Numbered from the stretch's first letter, positions 15,380 to 25,393 are shown. The stretch is 64,000 nt of DNA from Neobacillus kokaensis (GCF_014656545.1 NZ_BNDS01000002.1:1-64000), one strand, 5' to 3'. Notes: generated by a model not told the origin, from the sequence alone. Translations and numbers: made by a program.

Positions 15380-16054
15380 CTATTCTACTTTATATCCAAT
15401 CCCCCAGACTGTTTTAACAGGCTGCTCATGTACACCAGCAGCTTTCAGTTTATCTCTAAGATTTTTAATATGAGAATCCACTGTTCGATCTTCCCCTAAA
15501 AACTCAATTCCCCAAATTAACTCAACAAGCTGCTCTCTTGTTAAAACATTTCCTTTATGTTCAAGGAAGACTCTTAATAAATCAAACTCTGTTTGTGTAA
15601 GACTTATTTTTTTATTCATGTAAATCACATCGCGAGCTGCGAGGTTCACCGAAATCCCATTATGTCTTAACAGGTTTTCCGTTTCTTCATTTAGATGCGT
15701 TCTTCGCAGCAATGCCTGAATCCTTGCTATCAATTCCTCTGCATCAAACGGTTTTACTAAATAATCATCTGCCCCTTTTGACAATCCTGACACCTTATCT
15801 TTCACGGTCCCTTTTGCTGTTAACATAATAACCGGCATATCTGTTATTTTTCGAACTTCTTCAAGTGTCTGCCATCCGTCCATGAGCGGCATCATAATAT
15901 CAAGAATCATTAACTGATATTCATTTTTTATAATTTTTTCATAAGCTTCCTTTCCGTTTTCTGCTTCTTCCACAACAAAACCTTCTTGCTGTAAATAAAG
16001 CCGCAAAAGCTGGCGCATTTCAAACTCATCATCGACAAGCAATATTTTAATCAT
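15380..16054 (-). CDS. OmpR-family response regulator
   Basis: 224 residues. The receiver domain has the acidic pair (VDDEFEMR), the phospho-acceptor Asp in LMILDIMMPLMDGW, and Lys in YLVKPFDAEE. The C-terminal winged helix of the OmpR/PhoB type ends in KTVWGIGYKVE. It binds DNA when phosphorylated by the partner kinase encoded just upstream (27 bases). The ATG at 16052-16054 follows AAGGGGAAG. The target genes are not visible; nearby copper and envelope genes are candidates. Confidence 0.93.
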   Translation of the reverse strand: MIKILLVDDEFEMRQLLRLYLQQEGFVVEEAENGKEAYEKIIKNEYQLMILDIMMPLMDGWQTLEEVRKITDMPVIMLTAKGTVKDKVSGLSKGADDYLVKPFDAEELIARIQALLRRTHLNEETENLLRHNGISVNLAARDVIYMNKKISLTQTEFDLLRVFLEHKGNVLTREQLVELIWGIEFLGEDRTVDSHIKNLRDKLKAAGVHEQPVKTVWGIGYKVE

Positions 16055-16080
16055 CTTTTTTCTTCCCCTTATCATACCAT

Positions 16081-17454
16081 TTAAATTTTTAATTTTATGG
16101 TGAAAGTTGAACCTTTGTTTTCTACACTGTCAACCTTAATTTCACCCTCATGCGCTTGAACGATTTGTTTTACGACATATAGTCCCAGCCCGGTCCCCCC
16201 TGTTTTCCTGGCCCGCGATTGTTCAATACGATAAAAACGCTCGAAAATTTTCGATAACTCATCCTTTGGGATACCAATCCCTGTATCTGTAATTTTTATT
16301 TTTACAAATTCGTTTTTCATATAGGAGTTAATCGTAATCTCCCCCTGATGAGTATACTTCATAGCATTTTCTATTAGGTTATAAAGGACCTGCTCGATTC
16401 TTTTTGGATCAATTTTAATTAAAGGGATATCTCGTAAATTGGATGTTATCATCAGGCCCTTTTTTGCTATTTCAGGTTTTAGATTCGTTATTACTTTTTC
16501 AATAATTTGATTGATATTGGTCCATTCACGTTCAAGGGCGAATTCATGAACCTGCAACTTACTCATTTCAAACAAGTCATCCACTAGAATCGAAATTCGT
16601 TTTGCTTCTTGATTGATAATTTGTAGGTACTGACTCTGTTCCTCACTGCTTTTATACATTCCTTTATTTAATATGTCGCTATATCCTTTGATATAGGTTA
16701 AGGGGGTGCGAAGCTCATGTGAAACAGCCGCAAGAAACTCATTTCTACTATCCTCATAGTATTGAAGCTGCTCCCCAAGTGATTGAATGGACTTGCCTAA
16801 TTTCGCCACTTCATCATCACCAATCACGGGTATTCTTTGTTGATATTTACCAAGAGACATTTTATTCGTTGCATCCTTCATCATTAAGAGAGGCTGTGCA
16901 AGCTTTTTCGACAAAATCCCGATAAATCCGAATGCGAGTAACACAATCCCTAAACTGGCAATTAGCATTAATATATTTAATACAACTACAATTTCTCTTA
17001 AGATATTTGAAGGATAGTACATATATACAAAACCCTCATTAGCTCCGATAGGTGATACGGAAATTAAATAATCGTGATGCTTCCAATCACTCTCTATCAA
17101 CACTCCATTCTTCAATTTCTTTCCTTTGGGTAATAAATGATTCTCCATATCCTCATCAAGCGGTACCGATGAATCAATTACCCTCTGATTAGCATCAGTG
17201 ACTAAAACCTTCGTAGTTGCCCCTTTTTCCATCCGGACAACATGCCGAATTGTTTCCTGATTATATTGTCCTTCTAGCACTAATGCGTGATTATTTCCTC
17301 TTACAAGCAAGTCCTGCTTAATATAATCACTGAATACATTAATAAAAACTCCGTATAAAATTGCTCCTAAAATGAGCAGCAAAGCAACAAATATCCCGCT
17401 GAATAGCAATCCCAGCTTCGTTGATATACTATTTATTTTGAATGATCTTTTCAT
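16081..17454 (-). CDS. Sensor histidine kinase
   Basis: 457 residues: a first transmembrane helix at about 18-40, an extracellular sensor part of about 125 residues, a second helix at about 170-195, HAMP, a dimerisation domain with the H-box AVSHELRTPLTYIKGYSD, and an ATPase domain with N-box (NLIENAMKYTH), G1 (DTGIGIP), F-box (FERFYRIEQ) and G2 (GGTGLGLYV). It should phosphorylate the regulator encoded after it. The sensor part has no Cys and few Met or His, so direct metal sensing is not obvious. It is first in the operon kinase, regulator, small membrane protein. The signal is unknown. Confidence 0.93.
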   Translation of the reverse strand: MKRSFKINSISTKLGLLFSGIFVALLLILGAILYGVFINVFSDYIKQDLLVRGNNHALVLEGQYNQETIRHVVRMEKGATTKVLVTDANQRVIDSSVPLDEDMENHLLPKGKKLKNGVLIESDWKHHDYLISVSPIGANEGFVYMYYPSNILREIVVVLNILMLIASLGIVLLAFGFIGILSKKLAQPLLMMKDATNKMSLGKYQQRIPVIGDDEVAKLGKSIQSLGEQLQYYEDSRNEFLAAVSHELRTPLTYIKGYSDILNKGMYKSSEEQSQYLQIINQEAKRISILVDDLFEMSKLQVHEFALEREWTNINQIIEKVITNLKPEIAKKGLMITSNLRDIPLIKIDPKRIEQVLYNLIENAMKYTHQGEITINSYMKNEFVKIKITDTGIGIPKDELSKIFERFYRIEQSRARKTGGTGLGLYVVKQIVQAHEGEIKVDSVENKGSTFTIKLKI

Positions 17455-17548
17455 TTGTTTGCTCCTTAAGTTATCGACACCAAGTTTTTCATTAATTACA
17501 TCATAATAAAATAATATCGAGAATGTATGTAGAAATTATTTAATCATT

Positions 17549-17581
17549 GCAAAAAAGAGCACCGGATTACCGATGCTCTTT
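17549..17581 (-). terminator. Terminator after the NlpC/P60 gene
   Basis: AAAGAGCA pairs with TGCTCTTT, with a further three pairs inside one mismatch. A run of six Us follows on the minus strand. Confidence 0.85.
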
Positions 17582-17593
17582 AAATCTATCTTT

Positions 17594-18043
17594 TTATATA
17601 CGCTTAGCGCCAATGAAACGCGGCTTCCAGTATACATTGTTTGTGTAAGCGATTGATACCCCTTTTGATGAAGAAGATTGAATCATTTTGCCTTTGCCAA
17701 TATAAATGGCTACATGTGTCGGCTTGCTTGCCTTATTCGGGGCAAAAAACATAAGATCGCCTACTCGTAAGGAACTAACACGCTTTCCTTTTTTATAGAA
17801 CATGTCAGCTGCTGTACGTGGCAATACCTTTCCCGCTTTTCCAAAAGAGTATTTAACAAGACCTGAGCAGTCAAAGCCTTTTGGTGTAATGCCGCCCCAT
17901 CTATATGGAACACCTAAATTGGCTTTTGCAACGGAGATTGCTTTGGTGTGGTAAGAAGCTGCTTCTGCTCTACCTCCAATAGCGGAAAACAATGAGCTCA
18001 GTATAATAGTCATGGCGAAAACTGCGACAATCTTTTTCAACAT
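17594..18043 (-). CDS. Secreted NlpC/P60 cell wall hydrolase
   Basis: 149 residues: a signal peptide (about 1-28) and a bare NlpC/P60 domain with no cell-wall-binding repeats. The catalytic Cys59 is in FDCSGLVKYSF and the catalytic His110 in PTHVAIYIGKGKM. This family cuts the D-Glu-meso-DAP (gamma-D-glutamyl) bond of peptidoglycan. The usual Bacillus members carry LysM or SH3 domains, so this is a minimal form that may act locally or with a partner. I start at the ATG at 18041-18043 behind AGGGGGAT; an upstream open frame of 20 codons lacks a ribosome site. Confidence 0.9.
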   Translation of the reverse strand: MLKKIVAVFAMTIILSSLFSAIGGRAEAASYHTKAISVAKANLGVPYRWGGITPKGFDCSGLVKYSFGKAGKVLPRTAADMFYKKGKRVSSLRVGDLMFFAPNKASKPTHVAIYIGKGKMIQSSSSKGVSIAYTNNVYWKPRFIGAKRI

Positions 18044-18167
18044 CTTGTTAATCCCCCTGGCGAGTTTTGTTAGCGCTATCATACAAAAAATGCGTAACAT
18101 CAACGTGACAGGAAGATTACAGTTTTATTACAAATTTCGACTTTATTCCTCACTTTTCAATATATTT

Positions 18168-18198
18168 AAAAGGCGTGGATTTTCATCCACACCTTTTA
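18168..18198 (-). terminator. Terminator after nrdJ
   Basis: AAAAGGCGTGGAT and ATCCACACCTTTT form a 13-base arm hairpin with a TTTC loop, eight bases past the nrdJ stop. Confidence 0.85.
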
Positions 18199-18205
18199 AT
18201 ACATC

Positions 18206-20764
18206 CTATAGACCGCACTTTAATTGCGCACCGCAGTTTGTACATGTATTACAGCCGCCAATTTCTTCGACTTCTCCTTTGCGGCATACTGGGCAAGTGT
18301 TACCTACCTCAGAGCCAATAGTTACATTTGTCGAACGAAGATCACTGATGGTGTCGACAAGTACCACAGGCTTCTTTTCTTTTTCATCAAACATCGACAA
18401 TTGCTCATTAGTATTTTCTTCTGCTTTAAGAGTCAATACTTGAGAATCGCGTGATCCATCTACATAGACAGTGCCGCCTTTGGCACCACCCCGGTATAAA
18501 CGTTCGTAAACTTTCTCGACTTGTTCGACACTGTATCCTTTTGGTGCATTCACAGTTTTACTGATTGAACTGTCAATCCAGCGCTGGATTACACATTGAA
18601 CATCTGCATGTGCTTCAGGAGCCAGTTCCATAGCAGTTACAAACCAGTTTGGCAGGTTTTCTGGATCTGCCTCTGGATGTTGATCTAGATATTCTTGAAC
18701 GATGTCCGCCTTTACTTCGATGAACTTTCCAAGACGACCGCTGCGGAAATAAGAGAATGAGAAATAAGGTTCAAGTCCTGTGGATACCCCAACCATGGTC
18801 CCAGTGGATCCCGTAGGAGCAACAGTTAGCAAATGAGAATTTCTTATTCCGTTTTCTAAAATCGATTGACGGATATCTTCCGGCATTTTTTTCATATATC
18901 CAGTTTCAATAAACGCTTGTCTTAAGCGGTTTGTTTCATCCAAAGATTCACCTGTTAAGAATGGGAAGCTGCCCTTCTCCTTCGCCAATTCAATCGAAGT
19001 TCTATATGCTGTAGTAGCAATAACTTCAAACACTTGATCTACTAATTCATTACCTTCTGGTGAGCCGTATTCTGTTTCACAGTAGATGAGGAGGTCGTGT
19101 AATCCCATAACACCAAGACCGACACGGCGTTCACCAAGTGCTTGCTTTTTGTTTTCTTCTAAGAAGTATGGTGTAGCGTTGATAACATTGTCCTGCATGC
19201 GGACACCAACTTCAACTGTCTTCTTCAATTTATCAAAATTAACTGTTTTCGTTTCTTTGTCTGCCATTTCTGCTAAGTTAACTGCAGCAAGGTTGCAGAC
19301 GGAAAAAGGTGCGAGCGGCTGCTCCCCACACGGATTTGTTGCAACTACCTGTTGACCATATGCCTTTGCATTCGTCATGTCATTTGCATTATCAATAAAG
19401 AAGATTCCTGGCTCTGCAGAGTAGGTTGCACAAATGTTGATTAAGTTCCAAAGTTCCTTTGCCCTAATCTTCTTGTAGACGCGTACTTTGTATCCAAGCT
19501 TTTCCCACTCGCGAACGTCGCCTACTTTATGCCATTCTTCATTATAAGTTTTCATTTCCTCTTCATTGTAGTGCTCCACATAAGGGAACCGAAGTTCATA
19601 TTCACCATCATTTTCAACAGCTTCCATAAATTCTTTGGTTAAACAAACAGAAATATTTGCACCGGTTAAGAACTCTGAATTATGAACTGTGTAATTGCCG
19701 CCAACGGCTAATTTTTCTTCAGCACTAGCAATGATACTCTCGCTGAAACCGCCATTACCAGGAATATTTTTGTAATTCACGATTCCCTGATACATTGCGA
19801 TTTCCTGAGTTGTAAATGGTGTAAACTTTAATTTATCTTTCGCCAGTTTTTTAATCGTTTCATCTTTTGTATTTTCAATTAAGAATCGTAGAATTCTAGG
19901 ATTTTGCATCTTTGAAATAATGAATTCAATGATATCAGGATGCCAGTCCGCCAACATGATCATTTGGGCGCCCCTCCGGCTGCCACCCTGCTCAACTAAA
20001 TGCGTTAATTTCGCAATGTCATCAAGCCAAGATACTGAACCAGATGACTTGCCGTTTACGCCGCGTGCCAGAGTGTTTCTTGGACGCAAAGTTGAACCGT
20101 TTGTACCGACACCGCCGCCGCGGCTCATGATTTCCATGACCTGCTTACGGTGGTCAGAGATTCCTTCGCGTGAATCGGCTACAAAAGGCATAACGTAACA
20201 GTTAAAATACGTTACATCCGTGTTTGCCCCGGCACCATAAAGAACACGGCCAGCAGGAATGAAACTCAGATTAACGAGCTCTTGATAAAACTTTTCCGTC
20301 CACTCACGCCGCTTCTCTTCCGTCTCCTCAACGGCCGCCAATCCTGTTGCCACACGGCGGGCAATCTGCTCATAGAACAGTTCTAGAGGTTTTTCAATCA
20401 CATCAAGCGATCGCAAAATAACTCCTGTACTGGCTTCTTCAGTATCATCCAGTACTCCTCTAAACTCCTCTTCCACTAATACCTTTGCCTTTTTCTTCTC
20501 CCAATCGATTTCTGTAATGGTTCCTAAACCTCGTGCTGGGAATTTTGGATCCTCTTTAATCGTTAGTACAACAAAGTCTCCTTTGGTGAGGGTAATTTTC
20601 TCCGTATCTTTGAAGGTGTAGCGATCCAACATAACTAAACGCGAAACACCCTTGTGAGTTATTTTCATATCCGGGGTAACTGGGTGTACCTGGGGAAATA
20701 GGCGGATATCCTCATTCAACCTTTCAAAATCAATATTCATTTTTTGTCTAAACACAACAGACAT
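18206..20764 (-). CDS. nrdJ: Adenosylcobalamin-dependent (class II) ribonucleotide reductase
   Basis: An 852-residue enzyme that reduces ribonucleotides to deoxyribonucleotides using coenzyme B12, so it works with or without oxygen. Visible parts are the N-terminal region, the ten-stranded barrel with NPCGEQPLAPFSVCNLAAVN, and the loop PTGSTGTMVGVSTGLEP. The Cys-rich C-terminus has CPVC and CNTCTNCGAQLKC, a likely zinc or redox tail. There is no sign of an intein or frameshift. The ATG follows AGAAGGAG. It stands alone with a terminator behind and paired NrdR boxes ahead. Bacillus usually rely on class Ib NrdEF, so this is either a second system or a replacement. Confidence 0.95.
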   Translation of the reverse strand: MSVVFRQKMNIDFERLNEDIRLFPQVHPVTPDMKITHKGVSRLVMLDRYTFKDTEKITLTKGDFVVLTIKEDPKFPARGLGTITEIDWEKKKAKVLVEEEFRGVLDDTEEASTGVILRSLDVIEKPLELFYEQIARRVATGLAAVEETEEKRREWTEKFYQELVNLSFIPAGRVLYGAGANTDVTYFNCYVMPFVADSREGISDHRKQVMEIMSRGGGVGTNGSTLRPRNTLARGVNGKSSGSVSWLDDIAKLTHLVEQGGSRRGAQMIMLADWHPDIIEFIISKMQNPRILRFLIENTKDETIKKLAKDKLKFTPFTTQEIAMYQGIVNYKNIPGNGGFSESIIASAEEKLAVGGNYTVHNSEFLTGANISVCLTKEFMEAVENDGEYELRFPYVEHYNEEEMKTYNEEWHKVGDVREWEKLGYKVRVYKKIRAKELWNLINICATYSAEPGIFFIDNANDMTNAKAYGQQVVATNPCGEQPLAPFSVCNLAAVNLAEMADKETKTVNFDKLKKTVEVGVRMQDNVINATPYFLEENKKQALGERRVGLGVMGLHDLLIYCETEYGSPEGNELVDQVFEVIATTAYRTSIELAKEKGSFPFLTGESLDETNRLRQAFIETGYMKKMPEDIRQSILENGIRNSHLLTVAPTGSTGTMVGVSTGLEPYFSFSYFRSGRLGKFIEVKADIVQEYLDQHPEADPENLPNWFVTAMELAPEAHADVQCVIQRWIDSSISKTVNAPKGYSVEQVEKVYERLYRGGAKGGTVYVDGSRDSQVLTLKAEENTNEQLSMFDEKEKKPVVLVDTISDLRSTNVTIGSEVGNTCPVCRKGEVEEIGGCNTCTNCGAQLKCGL

Positions 20765-20874
20765 GAGAACAACTCCTTCTAAAAATTAAATCTATTGCAT
20801 TCTGCTAGATTCTCGTCTGATTATTGTATATCTAGTAGCATTAATATAATTAAGGTACCACAACTAGGTGATGA

Positions 20875-20891
20875 AAATCAACATATGGTGT
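20875..20891 (-). promoter_or_regulatory. NrdR box 1 before nrdJ
   Basis: On the minus strand the 17 bases read ACACCATATGTTGATTT, 15 of 17 to the NrdR box consensus ACACWATATMTTGNNNT. NrdR represses ribonucleotide reductase genes when dATP is plentiful. Confidence 0.7.
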
Positions 20892-20905
20892 TTTACAAAA
20901 TTTCG

Positions 20906-20922
20906 ACACCACTATATATTGT
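20906..20922 (-). promoter_or_regulatory. NrdR box 2 before nrdJ
   Basis: The minus-strand reading ACAATATATAGTGGTGT also fits the NrdR consensus at 15 of 17 positions. It starts exactly 31 bases from box 1, the three-turn spacing known for NrdR box pairs. The rest of the 313-base gap between nrdJ and lipM is AT-rich promoter sequence plus the lipM terminator. Confidence 0.7.
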
Positions 20923-21044
20923 ATGTTGAGCAAAAAACATTTATTTTGTCAAACCTAAAATTAAATAGATTTGAAAGAAAATAAAAGCATTACTCGATTT
21001 TTCTCTTAAAAACGAGGAATTTTAACAATTTTCGCGGCTTGCTA

Positions 21045-21068
21045 AAAACTAAAAGCGGCAGCGGCCGC
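21045..21068 (-). terminator. Terminator after lipM
   Basis: AGCGGC and GCCGCT form a GC-rich stem with loop AGCG, followed on the minus strand by UUUUAGUUUUUAG. It lies 10 bases past lipM. Confidence 0.8.
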
Positions 21069-21077
21069 TTCAAGTTA

Positions 21078-21914
21078 TTACCTTTTAAAATTCCAATCTT
21101 CGTTTTCATAACGTTCGCAAGCAAGCTTATGAACGTATGCCAATTCATCCTCTGATAATTGATATGGTTCAAGGTCAATATTAAGTCCTTCTGCAAAACC
21201 TTTATAGAAAGCATCTTTTGCTTCCTCAAGCGTAATCTGCCTCTGGCTGATGGCGTTAATCGCAACCGCTTTATCTTTAAATGCTTTCTTCATCCGTTCC
21301 TTTACCCGCTCATTTGGATACTTAAACAAGCTAAACAGCTTTTCTTCATCTAGGTCCAATAGAATTGAACCATGCTGAAGAATAACACCCTTTTGCCTCG
21401 TTTGCGCGCTTCCGGCAACCTTTCTTCCTTCGACCACTAGCTCATACCAGCTGGGCGCATCAAAGCATACTGCTGAACGCGGGCTTTTTAAAGCATCCCG
21501 TTCCTCAGCTGTCTTTGGAACCGCAAAATAAGCATCAAGGCCTAAATGGTGAAATCCTTTTAATATCCCTTCCGAAATCACCCGGTAAGCCTCCGTCACC
21601 GTTTTAGGCATTTCTGGATGTTCTTCTGAAACAATTACACTATATGTTAGCTCATGCTCATGGAGGACACCTCTGCCGCCTGTAGGCCGTCTTACGAAGC
21701 CTAGAGCATGCTCTTTTACGGCATCCATGTCAATTTCTTTTTCAACCTTTTGAAAATAACCAATCGACAATGTTGGCGGATTCCAGCCATAAAAACGAAT
21801 CACCGGTGGAATTTTCCCATTGCTGTGCCAATCAAGCAATGCCTCGTCAAGTGCCATATTAAATGAAGGAGAACTGTTTCCTGTATCAATAAAAAGCCAT
21901 TGTTCTTTTTCCAT
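21078..21914 (-). CDS. lipM: Octanoyl-[carrier protein]:protein octanoyltransferase LipM
   Basis: A 278-residue member of the biotin/lipoate ligase fold, equal in length to B. subtilis LipM (YqhM). It moves octanoyl from acyl carrier protein to the H protein of the glycine cleavage system, the first step of lipoate synthesis. Key features are [18 protein letters not shown], the catalytic Cys in [16 protein letters not shown], and the Lys in [13 protein letters not shown]. It is divergent from yqhL and close to the gcv operon, whose H protein is its usual acceptor. In B. subtilis mntR comes next; here nrdJ and the copper block follow. Confidence 0.95.
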   Translation of the reverse strand: MEKEQWLFIDTGNSSPSFNMALDEALLDWHSNGKIPPVIRFYGWNPPTLSIGYFQKVEKEIDMDAVKEHALGFVRRPTGGRGVLHEHELTYSVIVSEEHPEMPKTVTEAYRVISEGILKGFHHLGLDAYFAVPKTAEERDALKSPRSAVCFDAPSWYELVVEGRKVAGSAQTRQKGVILQHGSILLDLDEEKLFSLFKYPNERVKERMKKAFKDKAVAINAISQRQITLEEAKDAFYKGFAEGLNIDLEPYQLSEDELAYVHKLACERYENEDWNFKR

Positions 21915-22096
21915 TCAATAACCTCATTTAAATGAAATATTTTACCTTTTTAAGTCTATCAAAAACGAAAACGAATGCAAACTAGATTGTTTTGGCATTA
22001 TTTTATCAAAAGAATTTTCGTCATAATTCTTTATCTTTATGTGAAGGACTTATATAATAAAAGCTAGTGGAGTACAGCTTGAAAGGAGAAAAGATT

Positions 22097-22480
22097 TTGA
22101 GTTCACTTTATGTTTTATTAATTATTATTGCTGCGGTTATTATTTACTCCGTTTTCACTTATTTCTATCAAAAGAAAATCGTCAAAACGGTTACCGAGGA
22201 AGAATTCCGTGCAGGTTACAGAAAGGCACAGCTTATAGATGTTCGCGAACCAAACGAATTTGAAGGCGGTCATATTTTAGGCGCACGTAATATTCCAATG
22301 TCACAGATGAGAATGCGGATGAAGGAAATCCGCCCTGATCTGCCAGTTTATCTATATTGCCAAAGTGGAATGCGCAGTGCCCGTGCAGCTCAGTTTTTAC
22401 ACAAAAAAGGCTATAAAGATCTTACCCAGCTGCAAGGCGGGTTTAAAAAATGGTCAGGCAAGATTAAAGCTAAGAAATAA
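22097..22480 (+). CDS. yqhL: Membrane-anchored rhodanese-like protein YqhL
   Basis: 127 residues: an N-terminal transmembrane helix (about 4-23) followed by a single rhodanese domain facing the cytoplasm or outside. The active-site loop is YCQSGMRSARA with the catalytic Cys, and DVREPNEFEGGHI is the CH2A signature. Rhodaneses transfer sulfane sulfur; the partner is unknown. I use the TTG at 22097-22099 because AAAGGAGAA precedes it by normal spacing; the longer GTG start lacks a site. Confidence 0.9.
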   Translation: MSSLYVLLIIIAAVIIYSVFTYFYQKKIVKTVTEEEFRAGYRKAQLIDVREPNEFEGGHILGARNIPMSQMRMRMKEIRPDLPVYLYCQSGMRSARAAQFLHKKGYKDLTQLQGGFKKWSGKIKAKK

Positions 22481-22488
22481 TACTTCTA

Positions 22489-22520
22489 GACTCTGGACGT
22501 GTTCCGGAGTCTAATTTATT
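22489..22520 (+). terminator. Terminator after yqhL
   Basis: GACTCTGGA and TCCGGAGTC form a nine-pair stem with a CGTGT loop. A T-rich tail follows. Confidence 0.75.
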
Positions 22521-22536
22521 TTCCAATAAAAAATAA

Positions 22537-22568
22537 GGGATGATTCACAATATGAATCATCCTTTGTT
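22537..22568 (-). terminator. Terminator after gcvPB
   Basis: GGATGATTCA and TGAATCATCC form a perfect ten-pair stem with loop CAATA. It ends the glycine cleavage operon and may work both ways. Confidence 0.85.
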
Positions 22569-22575
22569 TTTTATA

Positions 22576-24033
22576 CTAAGCTTGATATCTTAAGATTGGT
22601 TTACGAGCAGCAGTTGTTTCGTCAAGGCGGCCGACAACAGTTGTATGTGGTGCTTCTTGAACGATTTCCGGATTTTCTTCCGCTTCTTTGGCAATTTGGA
22701 TCATAGCATCAACAAAAGCATCAAGCGTTTCTTTCGATTCTGTTTCAGTTGGCTCGATCATGATACATTCTTCCACATTTAATGGGAAGTAAATGGTTGG
22801 CGGATGATAGCCAAAATCTAGCAGGCGTTTTGCAATATCCAGCGTACGCACACCTAATTTCTTTTGACGCTTACCGCTTAAAACAAACTCATGCTTACAA
22901 TGTTTATCAAATGGAAGATCGTAGAACTCTGCCAGTCTTCTCATCATGTAGTTAGCATTTAGCACGGCATATTCTGTTACCGCTTTGAGACCATCTGGAC
23001 CCATGGAACGAATATACGTATAAGCACGTACATTAATGCCAAAGTTTCCATAAAACGGCTTCACACGTCCAATAGACTGAGGGCGGTCATAATCCAGTAC
23101 ATATTCATCCCCGCGTTTGTCAACGATTGGTTTTGGAAGGAATGGAATAAGATCAGCCTTTACCCCTACAGGACCTGAACCAGGACCGCCGCCGCCGTGT
23201 GGACCGGTAAATGTTTTATGAAGATTCAAGTGAACAACGTCAAAGCCCATGTCTCCAGGTCGAGCTTTTGAAAGAACAGCGTTTAAGTTGGCTCCATCAT
23301 AATAAACCTTTCCGCCGGCTTCATGAATAATTTCTGCAATTTCAACAATATGCTCTTCAAATAATCCTAGTGTATTTGGATTAGTCAGCATTAAGGCAGC
23401 TGTATCTTCGCCTACCACTCTTCTTAAATCCTCAAGGTCAACAAGACCATTTTCATCCGATTTAACAGTAATCGTTTCAAGTCCTGCCACCGTTGCAGAA
23501 GCAGGGTTTGTACCATGGGCAGAATCTGGAATAATAACCTTGGTCCGCATCGTATCCCCATTTGCTTCATGGTAGGCACGAATCATCATTAACCCGGTCC
23601 ATTCACCATGGGCTCCTGCCGCCGGCTGCAGGGTTACTTCATCCATACCGGTAATTTCTTTCAAATGCTGCTGAAGATCGTACATCAGTTCAAGTGCTCC
23701 CTGAACAGAACTTTCATCCTGAAGCGGATGAATATGTGCAAACCCATTATAGCGTGCAACACTTTCATTAATTTTAGGATTGTATTTCATCGTACAAGAG
23801 CCTAATGGATAAAAACCTGAATCTAAGCCATGATTTCTTTTTGAAAGGGAGGTATAATGGCGCATGATATCAAGCTCTGATACTTCTGGAAGTCCAGGCT
23901 CCTCTTCCCTTACATATCCATCTGGGAGAAGACCGGTTAAATCTGCTTCCGGAATATCCAATTCCGGCAGGCTATATCCGATTCGCCCTGATGTACTAAG
24001 TTCAAAAATCAGCTTCTGATCTTGATTATGCAT
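22576..24033 (-). CDS. gcvPB: Glycine dehydrogenase (decarboxylating) subunit 2
   Basis: A 485-residue catalytic half of the two-subunit P protein. It binds pyridoxal phosphate through the Lys in [18 protein letters not shown] and decarboxylates glycine, passing the aminomethyl group to lipoylated H protein. The length is typical of Bacillus GcvPB (488). The ATG overlaps the gcvPA stop by 8 bases, a sign of translational coupling. It is the last gene of the gcvT-gcvPA-gcvPB operon. Confidence 0.97.
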   Translation of the reverse strand: MHNQDQKLIFELSTSGRIGYSLPELDIPEADLTGLLPDGYVREEEPGLPEVSELDIMRHYTSLSKRNHGLDSGFYPLGSCTMKYNPKINESVARYNGFAHIHPLQDESSVQGALELMYDLQQHLKEITGMDEVTLQPAAGAHGEWTGLMMIRAYHEANGDTMRTKVIIPDSAHGTNPASATVAGLETITVKSDENGLVDLEDLRRVVGEDTAALMLTNPNTLGLFEEHIVEIAEIIHEAGGKVYYDGANLNAVLSKARPGDMGFDVVHLNLHKTFTGPHGGGGPGSGPVGVKADLIPFLPKPIVDKRGDEYVLDYDRPQSIGRVKPFYGNFGINVRAYTYIRSMGPDGLKAVTEYAVLNANYMMRRLAEFYDLPFDKHCKHEFVLSGKRQKKLGVRTLDIAKRLLDFGYHPPTIYFPLNVEECIMIEPTETESKETLDAFVDAMIQIAKEAEENPEIVQEAPHTTVVGRLDETTAARKPILRYQA

Positions 24034-25372
24034 GCAAATCCCCCAATTCTTTCACAAGAGTATCGATTTCTTCCTTCGTTCTTTGCTCTGTTACAGCAAT
24101 CAGCATATGGTTAGCTAAATCAGGATAATCACGGCCTAAATCGTATCCGCCAATGATATCTTTTTCAAGCAGCTTTTGATTAACCTGCTTTACTGGATTA
24201 TTTAACTTAACGACAAATTCATTGAATAAATGGCCATCATACACTACTTCAAAGCCAGCCGCTTTAAAAGCATTTTTAGCATAGTTTGCCTTTTGCAGAT
24301 TGGCTGCAGCCATTTCACGAACACCGTTTTTACCAAGAGCCGTCATCGCCACAGATGCAGCAAGTGCATTCAATGCCTGGTTTGAACAAATATTCGATGT
24401 TGCTTTATCACGGCGGATATGCTGTTCACGAGCCTGAAGGGTTAGTACAAAACCACGGCGCCCTTCTTCATCTGTCGTCTGTCCGACAAGACGGCCAGGG
24501 ACCTTTCTCATTAATTTGTTTGTGACAGCAAAATAACCGCAGTGTGGCCCGCCAAAAGCAGCTGGAATACCAAACGGCTGTGCATCCCCGACTACAATAT
24601 CAGCTCCAAATTTTCCAGGAGGTGTTAATACCCCTAATGATAATGGATTGGAGGAGACAACAAACAACGCCTTTTGTTCATGAATAACTTCTTCCAGCTC
24701 TTTTAATGGTTCAATTCTTCCAAAAAAGTTTGGATATTGCACGATAACTGCAGCTGTATCCTTATTAACTAAATCCTTTAGTACGCTAACATCTGTAATG
24801 CCATCCTTCACCGGAACCTCAACTACTTCAAGGTATTGGCCCTTTGCATATGTTTTCAAAACGTCACGGTATTCCGGATGTACTGCGCTTGAAACAACAA
24901 TCGTTTTGCGTTTTGTATGACCGGCACTTAGCATTGCTGACTCAGCAAGGGCAGTTCCGCCATCATACATGGAGGAGTTTGCCACATCCATGCCGGTTAA
25001 TTCACAAATCATCGTTTGGAATTCAAAAATGGCCTGCAGCTCACCCTGTGATATTTCAGGCTGGTATGGTGTATATGCTGTATAGAATTCTGATCTTGAG
25101 ATAACATGATCAACGATGATCGGCATATAATGATCGTAAACCCCAGCACCCAGGAATGACGCATTTTGTTTTAAGTCAGCGTTTTTTCCCGCAAGTTTAA
25201 ACAATTCTTTCGTTAAAGCTGTTTCTGATTTTGCCGGTTTAATATTGTATTGCCCCTGGAATCTTACTTTTTCCGGAATATCACTGAACAGTTCATCGAC
25301 AGTGGAAACACCAATTGTTTCAAGCATTGCCTTCTTATCTTGTTCAGTCATAGGTAAATAGCGATGTTTCAT
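24026..25372 (-). CDS. gcvPA: Glycine dehydrogenase (decarboxylating) subunit 1
   Basis: A 448-residue non-catalytic half of the P protein. It shares the PLP-enzyme fold but lacks the active Lys and pairs with GcvPB. Family text such as [12 protein letters not shown] and [20 protein letters not shown] is intact. I start it at the ATG at 25370-25372 ([13 protein letters not shown]), nine bases after GGGGAG and matching B. subtilis. It lies 21 bases after gcvT and overlaps gcvPB. Confidence 0.97.
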   Translation of the reverse strand: MKHRYLPMTEQDKKAMLETIGVSTVDELFSDIPEKVRFQGQYNIKPAKSETALTKELFKLAGKNADLKQNASFLGAGVYDHYMPIIVDHVISRSEFYTAYTPYQPEISQGELQAIFEFQTMICELTGMDVANSSMYDGGTALAESAMLSAGHTKRKTIVVSSAVHPEYRDVLKTYAKGQYLEVVEVPVKDGITDVSVLKDLVNKDTAAVIVQYPNFFGRIEPLKELEEVIHEQKALFVVSSNPLSLGVLTPPGKFGADIVVGDAQPFGIPAAFGGPHCGYFAVTNKLMRKVPGRLVGQTTDEEGRRGFVLTLQAREQHIRRDKATSNICSNQALNALAASVAMTALGKNGVREMAAANLQKANYAKNAFKAAGFEVVYDGHLFNEFVVKLNNPVKQVNQKLLEKDIIGGYDLGRDYPDLANHMLIAVTEQRTKEEIDTLVKELGDLHA

Positions 25373-25393
25373 AACCTTAGCTCCCCTCATGTT

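Noticed and set aside
18206..20764. An intein in nrdJ
   Set aside because: The length and continuous family text leave no room for an insertion.
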